DNA from: an uncultured Halorubrum sp.
GTDB lineage: Archaea; Halobacteriota; Halobacteria; Halobacteriales; Haloferacaceae
DNA length: 57,776 nucleotides
Assembly (NCBI RefSeq): GCF_937146585.1
Contig: NZ_CAKZRO010000140.1
Location: 1 to 57,776, forward strand
Reading direction: 5' to 3'
A program made the translations under genes and the position numbers. Within the stretch, counting starts at the first letter, position 1. The number at the start of each line of letters is the position of its first letter. This document shows positions 43,308 through 53,307 of the stretch, piece by piece. The notes under the pieces are model-generated. The model saw only the letters and a program-made list of their open reading frames with translations, searched no databases and was not told the DNA's origin.

Positions 43308-44443
43308 GGATCTCGGACCGCGCGCGCACCCTCCCCGAGTCGGGGATCCGGAAGTTCTTCGAGCTCGCGGAGGCGCGCGACGACGTCATCTCGCTCGGGG
43401 TCGGCGAGCCCGACTTCTCCGCGCCGTGGAGCGCGCGCACCGCCGCGATCGACTCGCTCGAACGGGGGAAGACCTCCTACACCGCGAACCGCGGCATGGC
43501 GGCGCTCCGCGAGCGGATCGCGGACCATCACGAGCGCTACGACCAGTCGTACGACCCGGCCGAGGAAGTCCTCGTCACCACCGGCGCGAGCGAGGCGGTC
43601 GACCTCGCGTTCCGCGCGCTGGTCGACCCCGGCGACACCGTGGCGGTCCACGAGCCGACGTACATCTCCTACGGACCGGGGATCGAGCTGGCGGGCGGCG
43701 AGCGGCTGACGGTCCCCACGCGCGCCGCGGACGACTTCGCGCTCACCCGGGAGTCGCTGGAAGCGGCGGGCGCGGCCGAGGCGGACCTCCTTGTGTGCTG
43801 TTACCCGAACAACCCCACGGGCGCGACGATGACCGACGAACAGCTCGCCGAGGTCGCGGCGTTCTGTCGCGACAACGAGATCCGCGTGGTGGCCGACGAG
43901 ATATACGCCGCGCTCACCTACGGTGAGGACCACGCGTCGGTCGCGACGCAGCCGGGGATGCGCGAGCGCACCGTCGTCGTCAACGGCTTCTCGAAGGCGT
44001 ACGCGATGACCGGGCTCCGGCTCGGGTACGCGCTGGGGCCGACCGAGGCCATCGACGCGATGAACCGGATCCACCAGTACACGATGCTGTCCGCGCCGAC
44101 GACGCCGCAGTACGCCGCCATCGAGGCCCTCGACCGTTGCGACGACGAGGTCGCGGAGATGGTCGAGGAGTACAACCGCCGGCGGCGGCTGGTCGTCTCG
44201 CGGTTCAACGAGATGGGCCTCGACACGTTCGAGCCCGGCGGCGCGTTCTACGCGTTCCCCGAGTGCGGCGGCGACGACGAGGCGTTCGCGGAGGGACTGC
44301 TGGAGGCGCAGGGCGTCGCGGTCGTCCCCGGCTCCGTGTTCGGCGAGGGCGGCGAGGGCCACCTCCGCGTCTCGTACGCCACCTCGATGCGCGAGCTGAA
44401 GGAGGCGACCGACCGGATCGCGACGTTCGTCGAGGGACGCTGA
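43304..44443 (+). CDS. Class I/II PLP-dependent aminotransferase
   Basis: A 379-residue fold-type I enzyme. Residues include SLGVGEPDFSAP at the N-terminus, LVTTGASEAVDLAFRAL for the phosphate region, YPNNPTGATMTDEQL, VVADEIYAALTYG, and the Schiff-base lysine in VVVNGFSKAYAMTGLRLGY. It resembles aspartate/tyrosine aminotransferases of archaea, and the donor-acceptor pair is not defined. ATG overlaps the Lrp gene stop. Coupling to Lrp suggests amino-acid-responsive control. Confidence 0.88.
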   Translation: MRISDRARTLPESGIRKFFELAEARDDVISLGVGEPDFSAPWSARTAAIDSLERGKTSYTANRGMAALRERIADHHERYDQSYDPAEEVLVTTGASEAVDLAFRALVDPGDTVAVHEPTYISYGPGIELAGGERLTVPTRAADDFALTRESLEAAGAAEADLLVCCYPNNPTGATMTDEQLAEVAAFCRDNEIRVVADEIYAALTYGEDHASVATQPGMRERTVVVNGFSKAYAMTGLRLGYALGPTEAIDAMNRIHQYTMLSAPTTPQYAAIEALDRCDDEVAEMVEEYNRRRRLVVSRFNEMGLDTFEPGGAFYAFPECGGDDEAFAEGLLEAQGVAVVPGSVFGEGGEGHLRVSYATSMRELKEATDRIATFVEGR

Positions 44444-44582
44444 GGCCGCGGTCCCGAATCGGTCCGCGCCGCGGGCCGACCGTCGCGCTCGCGCCGTGAC
44501 CCGCCTCAGGTAAACGGACAACTCGTCGCCAATTGTTCGGCGTTCGCTAACAACTATCACGTATTACCATGATCGTCCCCGT

Positions 44583-45737
44583 ATGGAGTTCCAACTGACC
44601 GACGAGCAACGACAGCTACGCGAGGAGGTGCGGAAGTTCGCCGACGAGGAGATCCGGCCGGTCGCCACGGAGTACGACGTCGACGAGGCGTACCCGCACG
44701 AGGTGATGGACGAGGCCGCCGACATGGGGCTGCTCGCGCCGCACGTGCCGGTCGAGTACGGCGGGATCGGCTACTCGTCGCTGGAGAACGCGATCCTCAC
44801 GGAGGAGCTGTTCGCGGCCGACCCGGGGATCGGCCTCTGTATCTCCAGCGCCGGGTTCGGCGCGGAGGCGCTGATGGAGTTCGGCACGGAGGAACAGAAG
44901 GAGCGCGTCCTGCCCGAGGTGACGGCGGGCGACGCGGTGATGGGCTCGGCCATCTCGGAGCCGCAGGCCGGCTCGGACGTGACCTCGGTCGCGACGCGCG
45001 CCGAGAAGGACGGCGACGAGTGGGTGATAAACGGCTCGAAGATGTGGATCACGAACGGCACCGTCGCCGACTACTTCGTCGTCGTCTGCGAGACGGACCC
45101 CGACATCGACGACCGCTACTCGGGCTACTCGCAGATCCTCGTCGAGGGCGACCGCGACGGGCTCACCCGCGACAAGATCACCGGGAAGCTCGGCATCCGC
45201 GCGAGCGACACCGCGGAGCTTCGCTTCGACGACGTGCGGGTGCCCGAGGAGAACCTCATCGGCCAGCGCGGGATGGGGTTCCTCCAGCTCATGCAGTTCT
45301 TCGACGAGACCCGCACCGCGGTCGCCGCGCAGGGCGTCGGCATCGCCCGCGGCGCGGCCGAGCGCGCGCTGGAGTACGCCGAGGAGCGCGAGCAGTTCGG
45401 CCGCTCCATCTCCGACTTCCAGGCGATCAAACACAAGCTCGCGGAGATGCACACGAACACCGAGGCCGCCCGCTGGCTCACCTACCGCTCCGCGTGGGCG
45501 GTCGACAACGAGGCCGGCGACCTGACCGCGCTCGCGTCGATGGCCAAGGAGTTCGCCTCGCGGACCGCGGTCGAGGTCGCCGACGAGGCCGTCCAGGTCC
45601 ACGGCGGCGCCGGCTTCGTCAACGACCACGACGTCGAGCGGCTCTACCGCGACGCGAAGATCACCCAGATCTACGAGGGGACCACCGAGATCCAGAAGAA
45701 CATCGTCGCCCGCGAGCTGCTCGACGAGGGGATGTGA
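44583..45737 (+). CDS. Acyl-CoA dehydrogenase
   Basis: A 384-residue flavoenzyme. It has the N-terminal helical domain (MEFQLTDEQRQLREEVRKFA), FAD-binding loop GSAISEPQAGSDV, WVINGSKMWITNG, and the C-terminal signatures ARGAAERALEYAEEREQFGR and QIYEGTTEIQKNIVARELL, which holds the glutamate base. It oxidises acyl-CoA to enoyl-CoA in beta-oxidation or branched amino-acid breakdown. A TATTA-type box near 44564-44571 is 15-20 bases ahead of the ATG, rather close, so the true box may be upstream at 44552. Confidence 0.92.
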   Translation: MEFQLTDEQRQLREEVRKFADEEIRPVATEYDVDEAYPHEVMDEAADMGLLAPHVPVEYGGIGYSSLENAILTEELFAADPGIGLCISSAGFGAEALMEFGTEEQKERVLPEVTAGDAVMGSAISEPQAGSDVTSVATRAEKDGDEWVINGSKMWITNGTVADYFVVVCETDPDIDDRYSGYSQILVEGDRDGLTRDKITGKLGIRASDTAELRFDDVRVPEENLIGQRGMGFLQLMQFFDETRTAVAAQGVGIARGAAERALEYAEEREQFGRSISDFQAIKHKLAEMHTNTEAARWLTYRSAWAVDNEAGDLTALASMAKEFASRTAVEVADEAVQVHGGAGFVNDHDVERLYRDAKITQIYEGTTEIQKNIVARELLDEGM

Positions 45738-45804
45738 AGACGGGCCGGACCGGCGCGCGCCCCCAACCGACATCTAAAACCTCCGGCGCGCCTACGTCGT
45801 CGGT

Positions 45805-46557
45805 ATGAACGAGGAGGAGGCCCGAGCGGACCGGGACGACGCGAGGTTCGGCGGCGGCGAGAAGGCGGACCCGGAGGAGCGCCTCAAGCGCCAGCGCGAC
45901 GACCTCCAGCTGCTGAACCAGGTGATGCGACACGACATCCGCAACGACCTCCAGCTCGTCGGCGCGTACGCCGAGCTGCTCGACGAGCACGTCGACGAGG
46001 AGGGGCGAGAGTACCTGGACGTGATCAAGCGGAACACGCAGAGCGCCGTCTCGCTCACCACGACGGTCCGCGACCTCGCGGAGGTGATGCTCCGGGAAGA
46101 CGCCGAACCCAGCCGCGTCGCGCTCGACCGGGTCCTCTCACAGCAGGTCGAGGAAGTGCGCTCCGCGTACTCGGAGGCCGTCTTCACCGTCGAGGGCTCG
46201 TACCCCGAGGTCGAGGTCGTCGGCGACGAGATGCTGAGCTCGGTGTTCCGCAACCTCCTCCGGAACGCGGTCCAGCACAACGACGAGGCCCCGCCGACGG
46301 TGACGGTGTCGGCGTCCGTCGACGAGGGCGAGGGCGTCGCCGAGGTCCGCGTCGCCGACAACGGGCCCGGGATCCCCGAGGACCAGCGCGACGAGGTGTT
46401 CGGCAAGGGGGAGAAGGGCCTCGACAGCCCCGGCGCGGGGATCGGGCTGTACCTCGTCCGGTCGCTCGTCGAGATCTACGGCGGGGACGTGTGGGTCGAG
46501 GACAACGAGCCGAAGGGCGCGGTCTTCGTCGTCAGGCTCCCGCTCTGTACGGAGTGA
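45805..46557 (+). CDS. Small soluble sensor histidine kinase
   Basis: A 250-residue kinase with no membrane segment and no input domain beyond a charged N-terminus. The HisKA helix has His43 in QVMRHDIRNDLQLVG, and the ATPase domain has NLLRNAVQHND, DNGPGIP and GAGIGLYLVRSLVE. Its size and lack of sensor domain suggest it depends on a partner. No response regulator is adjacent. Confidence 0.88.
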   Translation: MNEEEARADRDDARFGGGEKADPEERLKRQRDDLQLLNQVMRHDIRNDLQLVGAYAELLDEHVDEEGREYLDVIKRNTQSAVSLTTTVRDLAEVMLREDAEPSRVALDRVLSQQVEEVRSAYSEAVFTVEGSYPEVEVVGDEMLSSVFRNLLRNAVQHNDEAPPTVTVSASVDEGEGVAEVRVADNGPGIPEDQRDEVFGKGEKGLDSPGAGIGLYLVRSLVEIYGGDVWVEDNEPKGAVFVVRLPLCTE

Positions 46558-46584
46558 CCCTGCGACGCGCCGTGTCGCGGCAGG

Positions 46585-46995
46585 TCACTCGTCGTCGTAC
46601 TCCATCGCGACCGAGTTGATACAGAACCGCTTCCCCGTGGGCTCGGGGCCGTCGTCGAACACGTGTCCGAGGTGCGAGTCGCAGTTCGCGCAGCGGACCT
46701 CGGTGCGGCGCATCCCGTGGCTGGTGTCGACCGTCGTCGTCACCGACTCCTCCTCGGCGGCGTAGAACGCGGGCCAGCCGCAGCCGGACTCGAACTTCGT
46801 CTCGGCCTCGAACAGGACGGTGCCGCAGGCGCGACACTCGTACTCCCCGTCGTCGGGGTGGTGGTCGACGTACTCGCCGGAGAACTTCGCCTCCGTGCCG
46901 CTCTCGCGCAGCACGCGGTACTCCTCGTCGGAGAGTCGCTCGCGCCACTCTTCGTCGGTCAGCTCCGCCGGGTCGCGCTCGCCTGTCTCGCTCAT
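46585..46995 (-). CDS. msrB: Peptide-methionine (R)-S-oxide reductase MsrB
   Basis: A 136-residue protein with the MsrB hallmarks: zinc pairs in ECRACGTVLF and RCANCDSHLGHVF, the GCGWPAF loop, and the catalytic cysteine in RFCINSVAMEY. It repairs methionine R-sulfoxide in oxidised proteins. ATG 46995 (MSETGERDPAELT) matches the family; an upstream frame to 47271 overlaps the CDGSH gene. It converges with the histidine kinase gene. Confidence 0.92.
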   Translation of the reverse strand: MSETGERDPAELTDEEWRERLSDEEYRVLRESGTEAKFSGEYVDHHPDDGEYECRACGTVLFEAETKFESGCGWPAFYAAEEESVTTTVDTSHGMRRTEVRCANCDSHLGHVFDDGPEPTGKRFCINSVAMEYDDE

Positions 46996-47101
46996 ACCAC
47001 CGATACGCGCCCCACGGGCAAGGGGGTTGCGGCGGGCGAGCCGCCTCGCCGGCGCGGTTCGCGCCCCAAACGGTATTCGGTCGGCGGTCCGACTCGCTCT
47101 C

Positions 47102-47338
47102 ATGGCACGCGAAGTCACGCACGAGGAGCGGGGCCCGGCGGTGCTCGACGACGACGACAAGGGCGACGACGGCCTGATCTTCGTCTGTCGGTGCGGCCTG
47201 TCGGACGCGAAGCCGCTCTGTGACGGGTCGCACAAGGCGACGGCCGACGAGGAGGACGGCGTCGTGTACAAGTACGAGGACGACGACCCCGACGGCGAGC
47301 GCCGCGAGGTCGGCGAGCTCGCCGCAGAAGGGGGGTAG
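47102..47338 (+). CDS. CDGSH iron-sulfur domain protein
   Basis: A 78-residue protein containing the full CDGSH motif, CRCGLSDAKPLCDGSHK, with three cysteines and one histidine for a [2Fe-2S] cluster (about 30-46). The remaining sequence is short and acidic. Small archaeal CDGSH proteins are thought to be redox or cluster-transfer proteins. It is divergent from msrB, a plausible shared redox regulation, though this is inference. Confidence 0.88.
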   Translation: MAREVTHEERGPAVLDDDDKGDDGLIFVCRCGLSDAKPLCDGSHKATADEEDGVVYKYEDDDPDGERREVGELAAEGG

Positions 47339-47368
47339 CGGCGGGCCGCCGGAGGCGACGGCGACCGT

Positions 47369-48454
47369 TCAGATCACGCCCATCTCCCCGAGCCGCTCGG
47401 GGAGGTAGGTGTCGGTGACGAAGTCGAGCCCGCGGCTCGCGAGCGACTGCTGCTCGGACTTCTTGCCGATGTCGAGCTGGAGCTCGATCTGCTCTTCCCA
47501 GTAGTCGGTCTGGAACCGCGGGTCCTCCAGCTCGGACTCTAGGGCGTTCACGTCCGAGTCGGAGAGCGGGTCCGAGGGGAGGTCGTACTCGACGATGTCC
47601 TCGGGCTGGATCCCGATGAACCGGGCCTCGGGCGTCGCGAGGTACTTCGAGAGGTGCGCGGACTTGATCGACCCGTACGCGACGGAGCCGTAGATCCGGT
47701 AGGACCACGGATCGCCGTCGGTGAACACCACGACCGGGAGGTCGAGCTCGTCGCGGAAGCGCTTCGTCAGGCGGCGGGTGGCGCGGGCGGGCTGGCCGCC
47801 GAGGTGGACCACGAGCGCGTCGTGCTCCTCGTCGAACCCGTTCTCGACGAGCCGGTCGCGCATCCCGCCGGTCTCGACGCAGAGGACGAACTCCGCGTCG
47901 TTGTCGAGGAACTCGATGGTGTCCGGGTTGTTCGGGATCTGGTAGCCGCCCTGCCCGACGTCGAGCTGGCAGTGGATCTCGCGGTCGCCGCGGTTGGTCT
48001 GCTCGCGGAGCTCCAGGGGCCCCATCACCTTCGCGCCCGACTCCTCCGGGCGCATGTGGAAGTCCTCGCGGGTAACGCCCGTGACGATCTCCAAGTCCTC
48101 CACGAGGTCGTTCGACTCGTCCTGAGAGTTGAACTGGGCCTCGTCGTTGTTCCACGACTCGGAGAGGTAGTACAGCTCACGCAGCGTCGACGAGCGGTCG
48201 TCGTCGAGCTGGTTCGCGAGGAACTCGATGGTGTAGGCGGCCTTCAGCAGCTTGCGCGCGCCCCGCACCGAGTTCGCGCTGCGCGTGGACGTTCGGTCGC
48301 CGTACGTCCAGACGCCGCTCTCCTCGTCGTACTCGATGTTGCTCTTCGTCCGCGTCGGGAGCGTCATCTCCGGGATTGACCCCGCCGCGAACTGGTCGTA
48401 GAAGTCGGCGGCCAGGTCGATCAGCTCGTCTCGTGCGTCGCTTTCGGTCGTCAT
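47369..48454 (-). CDS. top6A: DNA topoisomerase VI subunit A
   Basis: A 361-residue subunit. The DNA-cleaving tyrosine lies in [12 protein letters not shown] within the 5Y-CAP domain, at about residue 94-95. The TOPRIM metal residues are Glu in [13 protein letters not shown] and Asp in [20 protein letters not shown]. It cuts and rejoins both strands in the A2B2 type IIB enzyme and is homologous to Spo11. Start ATG is directly adjacent to the subunit B stop, so the two are coupled. Confidence 0.95.
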   Translation of the reverse strand: MTTESDARDELIDLAADFYDQFAAGSIPEMTLPTRTKSNIEYDEESGVWTYGDRTSTRSANSVRGARKLLKAAYTIEFLANQLDDDRSSTLRELYYLSESWNNDEAQFNSQDESNDLVEDLEIVTGVTREDFHMRPEESGAKVMGPLELREQTNRGDREIHCQLDVGQGGYQIPNNPDTIEFLDNDAEFVLCVETGGMRDRLVENGFDEEHDALVVHLGGQPARATRRLTKRFRDELDLPVVVFTDGDPWSYRIYGSVAYGSIKSAHLSKYLATPEARFIGIQPEDIVEYDLPSDPLSDSDVNALESELEDPRFQTDYWEEQIELQLDIGKKSEQQSLASRGLDFVTDTYLPERLGEMGVI

Positions 48455-50902
48455 TTAGTCGTTCACCGTGAGTTTCTCGGTCTCGACGCCGCCGACGCTG
48501 ACCTCGAACTCGGGGTCGCCGTCGACCGCGTACGTCAGTTCCCGCTCGTCGCCCGAGGGGATCTCGGGCTTCCACTGGACGAACCACTCGCCGTCCATGT
48601 CCACCACCGTCCCGTCGGAGAGGTCGGTCGGCTCCGCCGAGACGATGTCGGTGATGTCCAACTGCTCGTTCACGTCCGAGTGGTTCTCGACGACGAGCGA
48701 CACCGTCTCGCCGTTCACCTCGCGCTCGACGCTCACGTTGTTCATGATCCGCGCCAAGGCCCCGTCGATGTCGGGGCGCGGGCGGCCCGTGACCTCCGAG
48801 ACCTTGTCGGCCATCTCCGGGAGGATCCGGCCGAGGACGTCCTGTTTCTCCCGGCGCTGCTGCATCGAGCGCCGCTTGTTGAGGTACGACTTCAGCTCGC
48901 GGGCGGCCTCCCGGACCGCGAGCTCGATCTCGTCTTCGATCTCGGGGACGTTCGCGAGCGCGTCCTTCGACTCGCTCGTGAACGGGACGTTCGTGGAGGC
49001 GACGTGGATGCTGATGACGGCCGGCCCGTTCGGCATCCCCGACCCCCCGGGCTGGTCGAGCCCGTAGTTCCGCCAGCCGATCTGCTTTATTACGTCCGTC
49101 GTCGCGCACGCGCCGCGCTGGTAGACGAGCGGGACGCGGTTCGCGAACCGGAGCAGCTCGACCGACCCCTCGGCGGGGATCTCGCCGCCGTACGCGATCC
49201 CGGCCTCGACGATGAACGGGTCGCCGCCGTGGACCTCGGCGTCGCGGGTCGCCGCCGCGTAGAAGTCGGCGTCGTACTCCTTGCGCAGGCCGGCCTCGAC
49301 CAGCTCCGCCGTGATCGGCGCGAGGCAGTCGGTCGGCGGCGCGAGGATGTCCGTCGTCCGCATCGCCTCGAGCAGGTCCGCGGCGGCGTCGCGGTCGCCC
49401 GCGATCGACTTCACCTTCGGCGGGTCGTCCGGCACGGTCCGGGCGCGGGACCAGAACGCCTCGACGACGTTCTCGCGCGCGGTCTCGCCGAAGGTCGCGT
49501 CGCGCTGCTCGGCGACGAACGAGGCCGCGTCCGCGACGAGGCGCTCGAGGTCGTCGCGGGTCACCCTGAACGCGTCGCCGTCGAGGTTCTCGAACCGGCG
49601 CGCGAGCGCCTCGGCCATCGACTGGACCGCGGCGTCGTCCTTCCGCGTTGACGTGGCCTCGTCGACCAGCGCGTAGACGTCGGGGACGAGCGGCGACTCG
49701 TCCGGTCCGTCGCCCGAGTCAGCCTCCTCGTCGTCCGCGTCGCCGCGGCCGGTGATCGCCCGCCACCCGGCGTCGACCGCGTTCTCGCGGACGGTCCCGC
49801 CGAACGTCTTGCCGGTGTCGCCCTCGACCGTCTCGGCGACGTCGTCGACGATCGCCGCGAGCTCGGAGCGCGTGACTCGGTCGTCGTTCTCGACCGTCTC
49901 GGCGACGCCCTCCGCGAAGGCCGTCGTCGCTTCTGCGCCCTTGTTGGCGACGGCCTCGGAGACCGCGCTCGCGACGTCGCCGTCGTCGTGCGCGCGCGGC
50001 GGCGACCACGACAGCTCGCGGCCGTAGTACACGTCGCGGAAGTTGTCGATCACGCCGTCGGCGGTCTTCTTGCCGACCCGCGTGAACTCCTCTTGGAGGA
50101 ACCCGGAGACGGAGTACGACTCCGTCGCCTCCAGCATCTTGATCAGCGTGCCGAGCTCGACGCCGTGCGGGTGCGGGCGGATCTCCTCCGTCTCAGCCGG
50201 CAGCTCGTCGGTCGCGCGCTCGAACTTCAGCGGCTCGTCGAGCCCCGGCTCGCGCAGTTCGAGCCGCGCGTGGGGGTTGACGACCGCGGTGTGTTTCACG
50301 TAGTCGTGGAGCTGTTGGCGGGCGCGCATGTTCGCCTCCATCTCCAGTTCGATCCGGGTGCCGTGGGGTCGGTCCCACGTCGTCTCCTCGTCCGCACTGA
50401 TCTCCGGCTCGTTCGTGTCGGTGTCGATGATGAGCTCGAAGTACTGCGCCCGCGACTGCCCCTTCGGCCGCGAGGTGATCTTCGCCGGCTGGCCGGAGGT
50501 GAGCTGCGAGTACAGCACCGCCGCCGAGATGCCGATCCCCTGCTGCCCGCGGGACTGCTCGCGGGCGTGGAACCGGCTGCCGTACAGGAGCTTCCCGAAC
50601 ACCTTCGGGAGCTGTTCTTTCGTGATCCCCGGCCCGTTGTCCTCGATGACGAGCCGGTAGTAGTCGCCCACCTCCGTGATCTCGACGTAGATGTCGGGGA
50701 GGATGCCGGCCTCCTCGGTCGCGTCGAGCGCGTTGTCGACCGCCTCCTTGACGGCGGTGACGAGCCCACGCGCGCCCGAGTCGAACCCGAGCATGTGTTT
50801 GTTCTTCTCGAAGAACTCGGCGATGGAGATCTCGCGCTGGCCCTCGGCCAGCTCCTCCGCGATCCCCTCCTCGTCGCCGATCGTCGACTGGAAGGACGTC
50901 AT
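48455..50902 (-). CDS. top6B: DNA topoisomerase VI subunit B
   Basis: The 815-residue ATPase subunit has the GHKL fold ([43 protein letters not shown]), an H2TH/linker region, the transducer domain (SLVVEN region preceded by [20 protein letters not shown]), and a C-terminal Ig-like beta domain (about 730-815). It is longer than Sulfolobus subunit B (about 530 residues). Extra length sits at residues 302-520, where a module of about 65 residues is repeated (318-382 and 422-487). It couples ATP to strand passage. A TTTTTAG box near 50931-50937 precedes the ATG at 50902. Confidence 0.95.
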   Translation of the reverse strand: MTSFQSTIGDEEGIAEELAEGQREISIAEFFEKNKHMLGFDSGARGLVTAVKEAVDNALDATEEAGILPDIYVEITEVGDYYRLVIEDNGPGITKEQLPKVFGKLLYGSRFHAREQSRGQQGIGISAAVLYSQLTSGQPAKITSRPKGQSRAQYFELIIDTDTNEPEISADEETTWDRPHGTRIELEMEANMRARQQLHDYVKHTAVVNPHARLELREPGLDEPLKFERATDELPAETEEIRPHPHGVELGTLIKMLEATESYSVSGFLQEEFTRVGKKTADGVIDNFRDVYYGRELSWSPPRAHDDGDVASAVSEAVANKGAEATTAFAEGVAETVENDDRVTRSELAAIVDDVAETVEGDTGKTFGGTVRENAVDAGWRAITGRGDADDEEADSGDGPDESPLVPDVYALVDEATSTRKDDAAVQSMAEALARRFENLDGDAFRVTRDDLERLVADAASFVAEQRDATFGETARENVVEAFWSRARTVPDDPPKVKSIAGDRDAAADLLEAMRTTDILAPPTDCLAPITAELVEAGLRKEYDADFYAAATRDAEVHGGDPFIVEAGIAYGGEIPAEGSVELLRFANRVPLVYQRGACATTDVIKQIGWRNYGLDQPGGSGMPNGPAVISIHVASTNVPFTSESKDALANVPEIEDEIELAVREAARELKSYLNKRRSMQQRREKQDVLGRILPEMADKVSEVTGRPRPDIDGALARIMNNVSVEREVNGETVSLVVENHSDVNEQLDITDIVSAEPTDLSDGTVVDMDGEWFVQWKPEIPSGDERELTYAVDGDPEFEVSVGGVETEKLTVND

Positions 50903-51072
50903 TCGGTACTCACCCCTTTCCCCGAGGCACCTAAAAACGCACCGGCGGCACGGTGAAAGTGTATCCGCGCCGAAGAAGCCGTCTGCGCGGTGCGCGTGTG
51001 GCTCTCTCGCGCGTCAGCCGCGGCGCGCACGTAAACCCAGTCTCTCGACGCACCGTCGGATTCCTCCCCGTC

Positions 51073-51096
51073 GCCAAATTCAAATAATTTAAATTT
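51073..51096. promoter_or_regulatory. AT-rich near-palindrome before the Tat-exported protein gene
   Basis: CAAATTCAAAT, a central A, then ATTTAAATTTG form arms matching at 10 of 11 positions. It is the most AT-rich patch in the neighbourhood and could overlap a box A. Confidence 0.55.
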
Positions 51097-51110
51097 GTTG
51101 ATTAGTGTGG

Positions 51111-51122
51111 CACGGTACCGTG
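51111..51122. promoter_or_regulatory. Perfect 12-base palindrome before the Tat-exported protein gene
   Basis: CACGGTACCGTG is fully self-complementary and lies 15 bases after the AT-rich near-palindrome, before the GGGAGGGAG ribosome-binding site. A candidate operator. Confidence 0.5.
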
Positions 51123-51156
51123 TGACTAGACGACCGTGCCGGGAGGGAGCACGAGA

Positions 51157-52230
51157 ATGACAGACGACGACGCGACGGGCGAGGCGAACCGAGCGCGAAC
51201 CACGACCCGACCGCTCGAGGCGAGCCGACGGGCGGCACTCCGGACCGCGGCCGCGACCGGTGCCGCCCTCGCCTGGGGCACGTCGACCGCCGTCGGCGAA
51301 CCGAGCGGGAGGAACGGGGCCGACGAGTCTTCCGCGAACGCGTTCCCACCGAAGGGGATCACGACCTACGGCCGGAGCGTCGACCTCGGAGACGGCTCGG
51401 TCAGGCCGTTCACCGCCGAGACGCCGTCCGGAGAGCCGAAGTACCATGGGGTGGAGTTCGACCGCGCGGCGCTGGACGGGCTCCCGAGCGCCGGCGACCT
51501 GAAGGCGGCAGACAACCGCGCCGAGACCGACAAGTACCGCGCCGGCGGGCAGGCGACGGCGGTCCACTTCAAGCAGTCGCTCCAGTTCTTCGTCCCGTTC
51601 CCGGCCGCGGAGCGGACGCCGTTCACGTTCCTCGGGCTCAACTGGAACCCGGGCGGCCACTTCGGCGGTGCGGGCGCGTGGCTCGAGCCGCACTTCGACG
51701 TCCACTTCCACATGCTCGACCCGGCGACGGTCGACGCCGTCGAGGGACCGCGACTCCCGCCGTACGACACCGGGAACGGGGAGTACGCGCCCGGCAGTCC
51801 GGATCCGGACCCCGCCGGGGAGGTGACGGAGACGCGGTTCGACGACGATCAGCTCCCCGAGGGGTACGCGCGGTCGCCCGACCCGGTCGCCGACCAGCGG
51901 TACATCACGGACATGGGCGAACACACCGCGCCGCGCGACGCGCCCGAGCTCCCCGACGCGCCGGGGGAGCGGGGGAACCCGGACGCGTTCTCGAACACGC
52001 TCATCCAAGGGTTCATCGCGCCCGACGAGAGCGAGCCGCCGCGGCTGGCGTTCGTCGAGCCGATGCTCACGCGGGAGTTCCTCAGGGGATTCGAGGGGCG
52101 GGAGACGTACGCGGTCCCGCAGCCGAACGCGTACCCGCACGACCGACAGCACCCGACCGAGTACGCGGTCCGGGACGTGCCGTCCGCGGACGCGGTGACC
52201 GTTGTGCTACGCGGGTTCGAGGAGACCTGA
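51157..52230 (+). CDS. Tat-exported histidine-containing protein (DUF5602/TTHB210-like)
   Basis: The 357-residue protein has a twin-arginine signal near residues 24-25 (ASRRAALRT then a hydrophobic AAATGAALAW), so it is probably exported folded. The mature domain contains GLNWNPGGHFGG and PHFDVHFHMLDPATV, and later MGEHTAP, a histidine cluster that suggests metal binding. The motif recalls the DUF5602/TTHB210 family, whose function is unknown. ATG 51157 follows GGGAGGGAG by 8 bases. Two palindromes sit upstream. Confidence 0.72.
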   Translation: MTDDDATGEANRARTTTRPLEASRRAALRTAAATGAALAWGTSTAVGEPSGRNGADESSANAFPPKGITTYGRSVDLGDGSVRPFTAETPSGEPKYHGVEFDRAALDGLPSAGDLKAADNRAETDKYRAGGQATAVHFKQSLQFFVPFPAAERTPFTFLGLNWNPGGHFGGAGAWLEPHFDVHFHMLDPATVDAVEGPRLPPYDTGNGEYAPGSPDPDPAGEVTETRFDDDQLPEGYARSPDPVADQRYITDMGEHTAPRDAPELPDAPGERGNPDAFSNTLIQGFIAPDESEPPRLAFVEPMLTREFLRGFEGRETYAVPQPNAYPHDRQHPTEYAVRDVPSADAVTVVLRGFEET

Positions 52231-52322
52231 TCGCGGAGCGTCGCCGCCGTCCCGGGGCGACGCTCTCGGGCGGCGGTTCGGCCGCCGACAGCTTTCTCCC
52301 CGTGACGCCCCTCCGTCCGAGC

Positions 52323-53282
52323 ATGTCAGGATGGACGGCCGACGAGATGCCGCGGCTGGACGGGAAGACGGTGGTCGTCACCGGGGCGAACAGCGGGCTC
52401 GGCTTCGAGGGGACCCGCGAGTTCGCCGCGAGGGGCGCGACGGTCGTGATGGCGTGCCGGAGCGTCGAGCGCGCCGAGTCGGCGGCCGACGAGATCCGCG
52501 CCGACGCGGGCGGCACGGTCGACGGCGAGCTCGACGTCCGGGAGTGCGACCTCGCGTCGCTCGGCTCGGTCGCGTCGTTCGCCGACGGCCTCGCCGCCGA
52601 CTACGGCGCGGTCGACGTGCTCTGTAACAACGCCGGCGTGATGGCGATCCCGCGCAGCGAGACCGAGGACGGGTTCGAGACCCAGTTCGGCGTCAACCAC
52701 CTTGGCCACTTCGCGCTCACCGGACGGCTGTTCGACCTCCTCGCCGCGGCCGAGGGGATCGACGGCGACGCCCGCGTCGTCACCCAGTCGTCGGGGGCCC
52801 ACGAGCAGGGCGAGATGGACTTCGGCGACCTCAACTGGGAACAGTCCTACGGCAAGTGGAAGGCGTACGGGCGCAGCAAGCTCTCGAACCTGCTGTTCGC
52901 CTACGAGCTACAGCGCCGGCTCGACGCGGCCGGCGACGGGGACGGCGAGCCGGGGATCCGCAGCGTCGCCTGCCACCCCGGCTACACCGACACGAACCTC
53001 CAGATGCGCACCGCGGCCGAGAGCGGCAACCCCCTGATGAAGGTGGGGATGAAGGCCGCCAACGCCGTCCTCGGACAGGAGCCGGAGATCGGCGTCGAGC
53101 CGATGCTGTACGCGGCCACCGTCGACGTCGACGGCGGCGCGTACGTCGAGCCGGGCGGCCTGATGAACATGCGCGGCCACCCGACCGTCGGGCGGTCGAA
53201 CGACGCCTCCTACGACCGCGACGACGCCCGGAAGCTCTGGGAGTACTCGACGGAGGCGACGGACGTCGAGTACCCAGTATAG
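52323..53282 (+). CDS. Short-chain dehydrogenase/reductase (SDR)
   Basis: A 319-residue SDR of the retinol-dehydrogenase-like branch. It has the cofactor motif VVVTGANSGLGFEGTR, LCNNAGVMAIPR, NHLGHFALTG, and the active Ser-Tyr-Lys as VTQSSGAHEQG and YGRSKLSNLL. The C-terminal CHPGYTDTNLQ follows the fold. Substrate unknown. The upstream frame overlaps the Tat-exported gene; ATG 52323 matches the family start. A TATA-like element is not clear. Confidence 0.88.
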   Translation: MSGWTADEMPRLDGKTVVVTGANSGLGFEGTREFAARGATVVMACRSVERAESAADEIRADAGGTVDGELDVRECDLASLGSVASFADGLAADYGAVDVLCNNAGVMAIPRSETEDGFETQFGVNHLGHFALTGRLFDLLAAAEGIDGDARVVTQSSGAHEQGEMDFGDLNWEQSYGKWKAYGRSKLSNLLFAYELQRRLDAAGDGDGEPGIRSVACHPGYTDTNLQMRTAAESGNPLMKVGMKAANAVLGQEPEIGVEPMLYAATVDVDGGAYVEPGGLMNMRGHPTVGRSNDASYDRDDARKLWEYSTEATDVEYPV

Positions 53283-53307
53283 CGCGGACGCGCGCCGGCC
53301 CGCGGCG

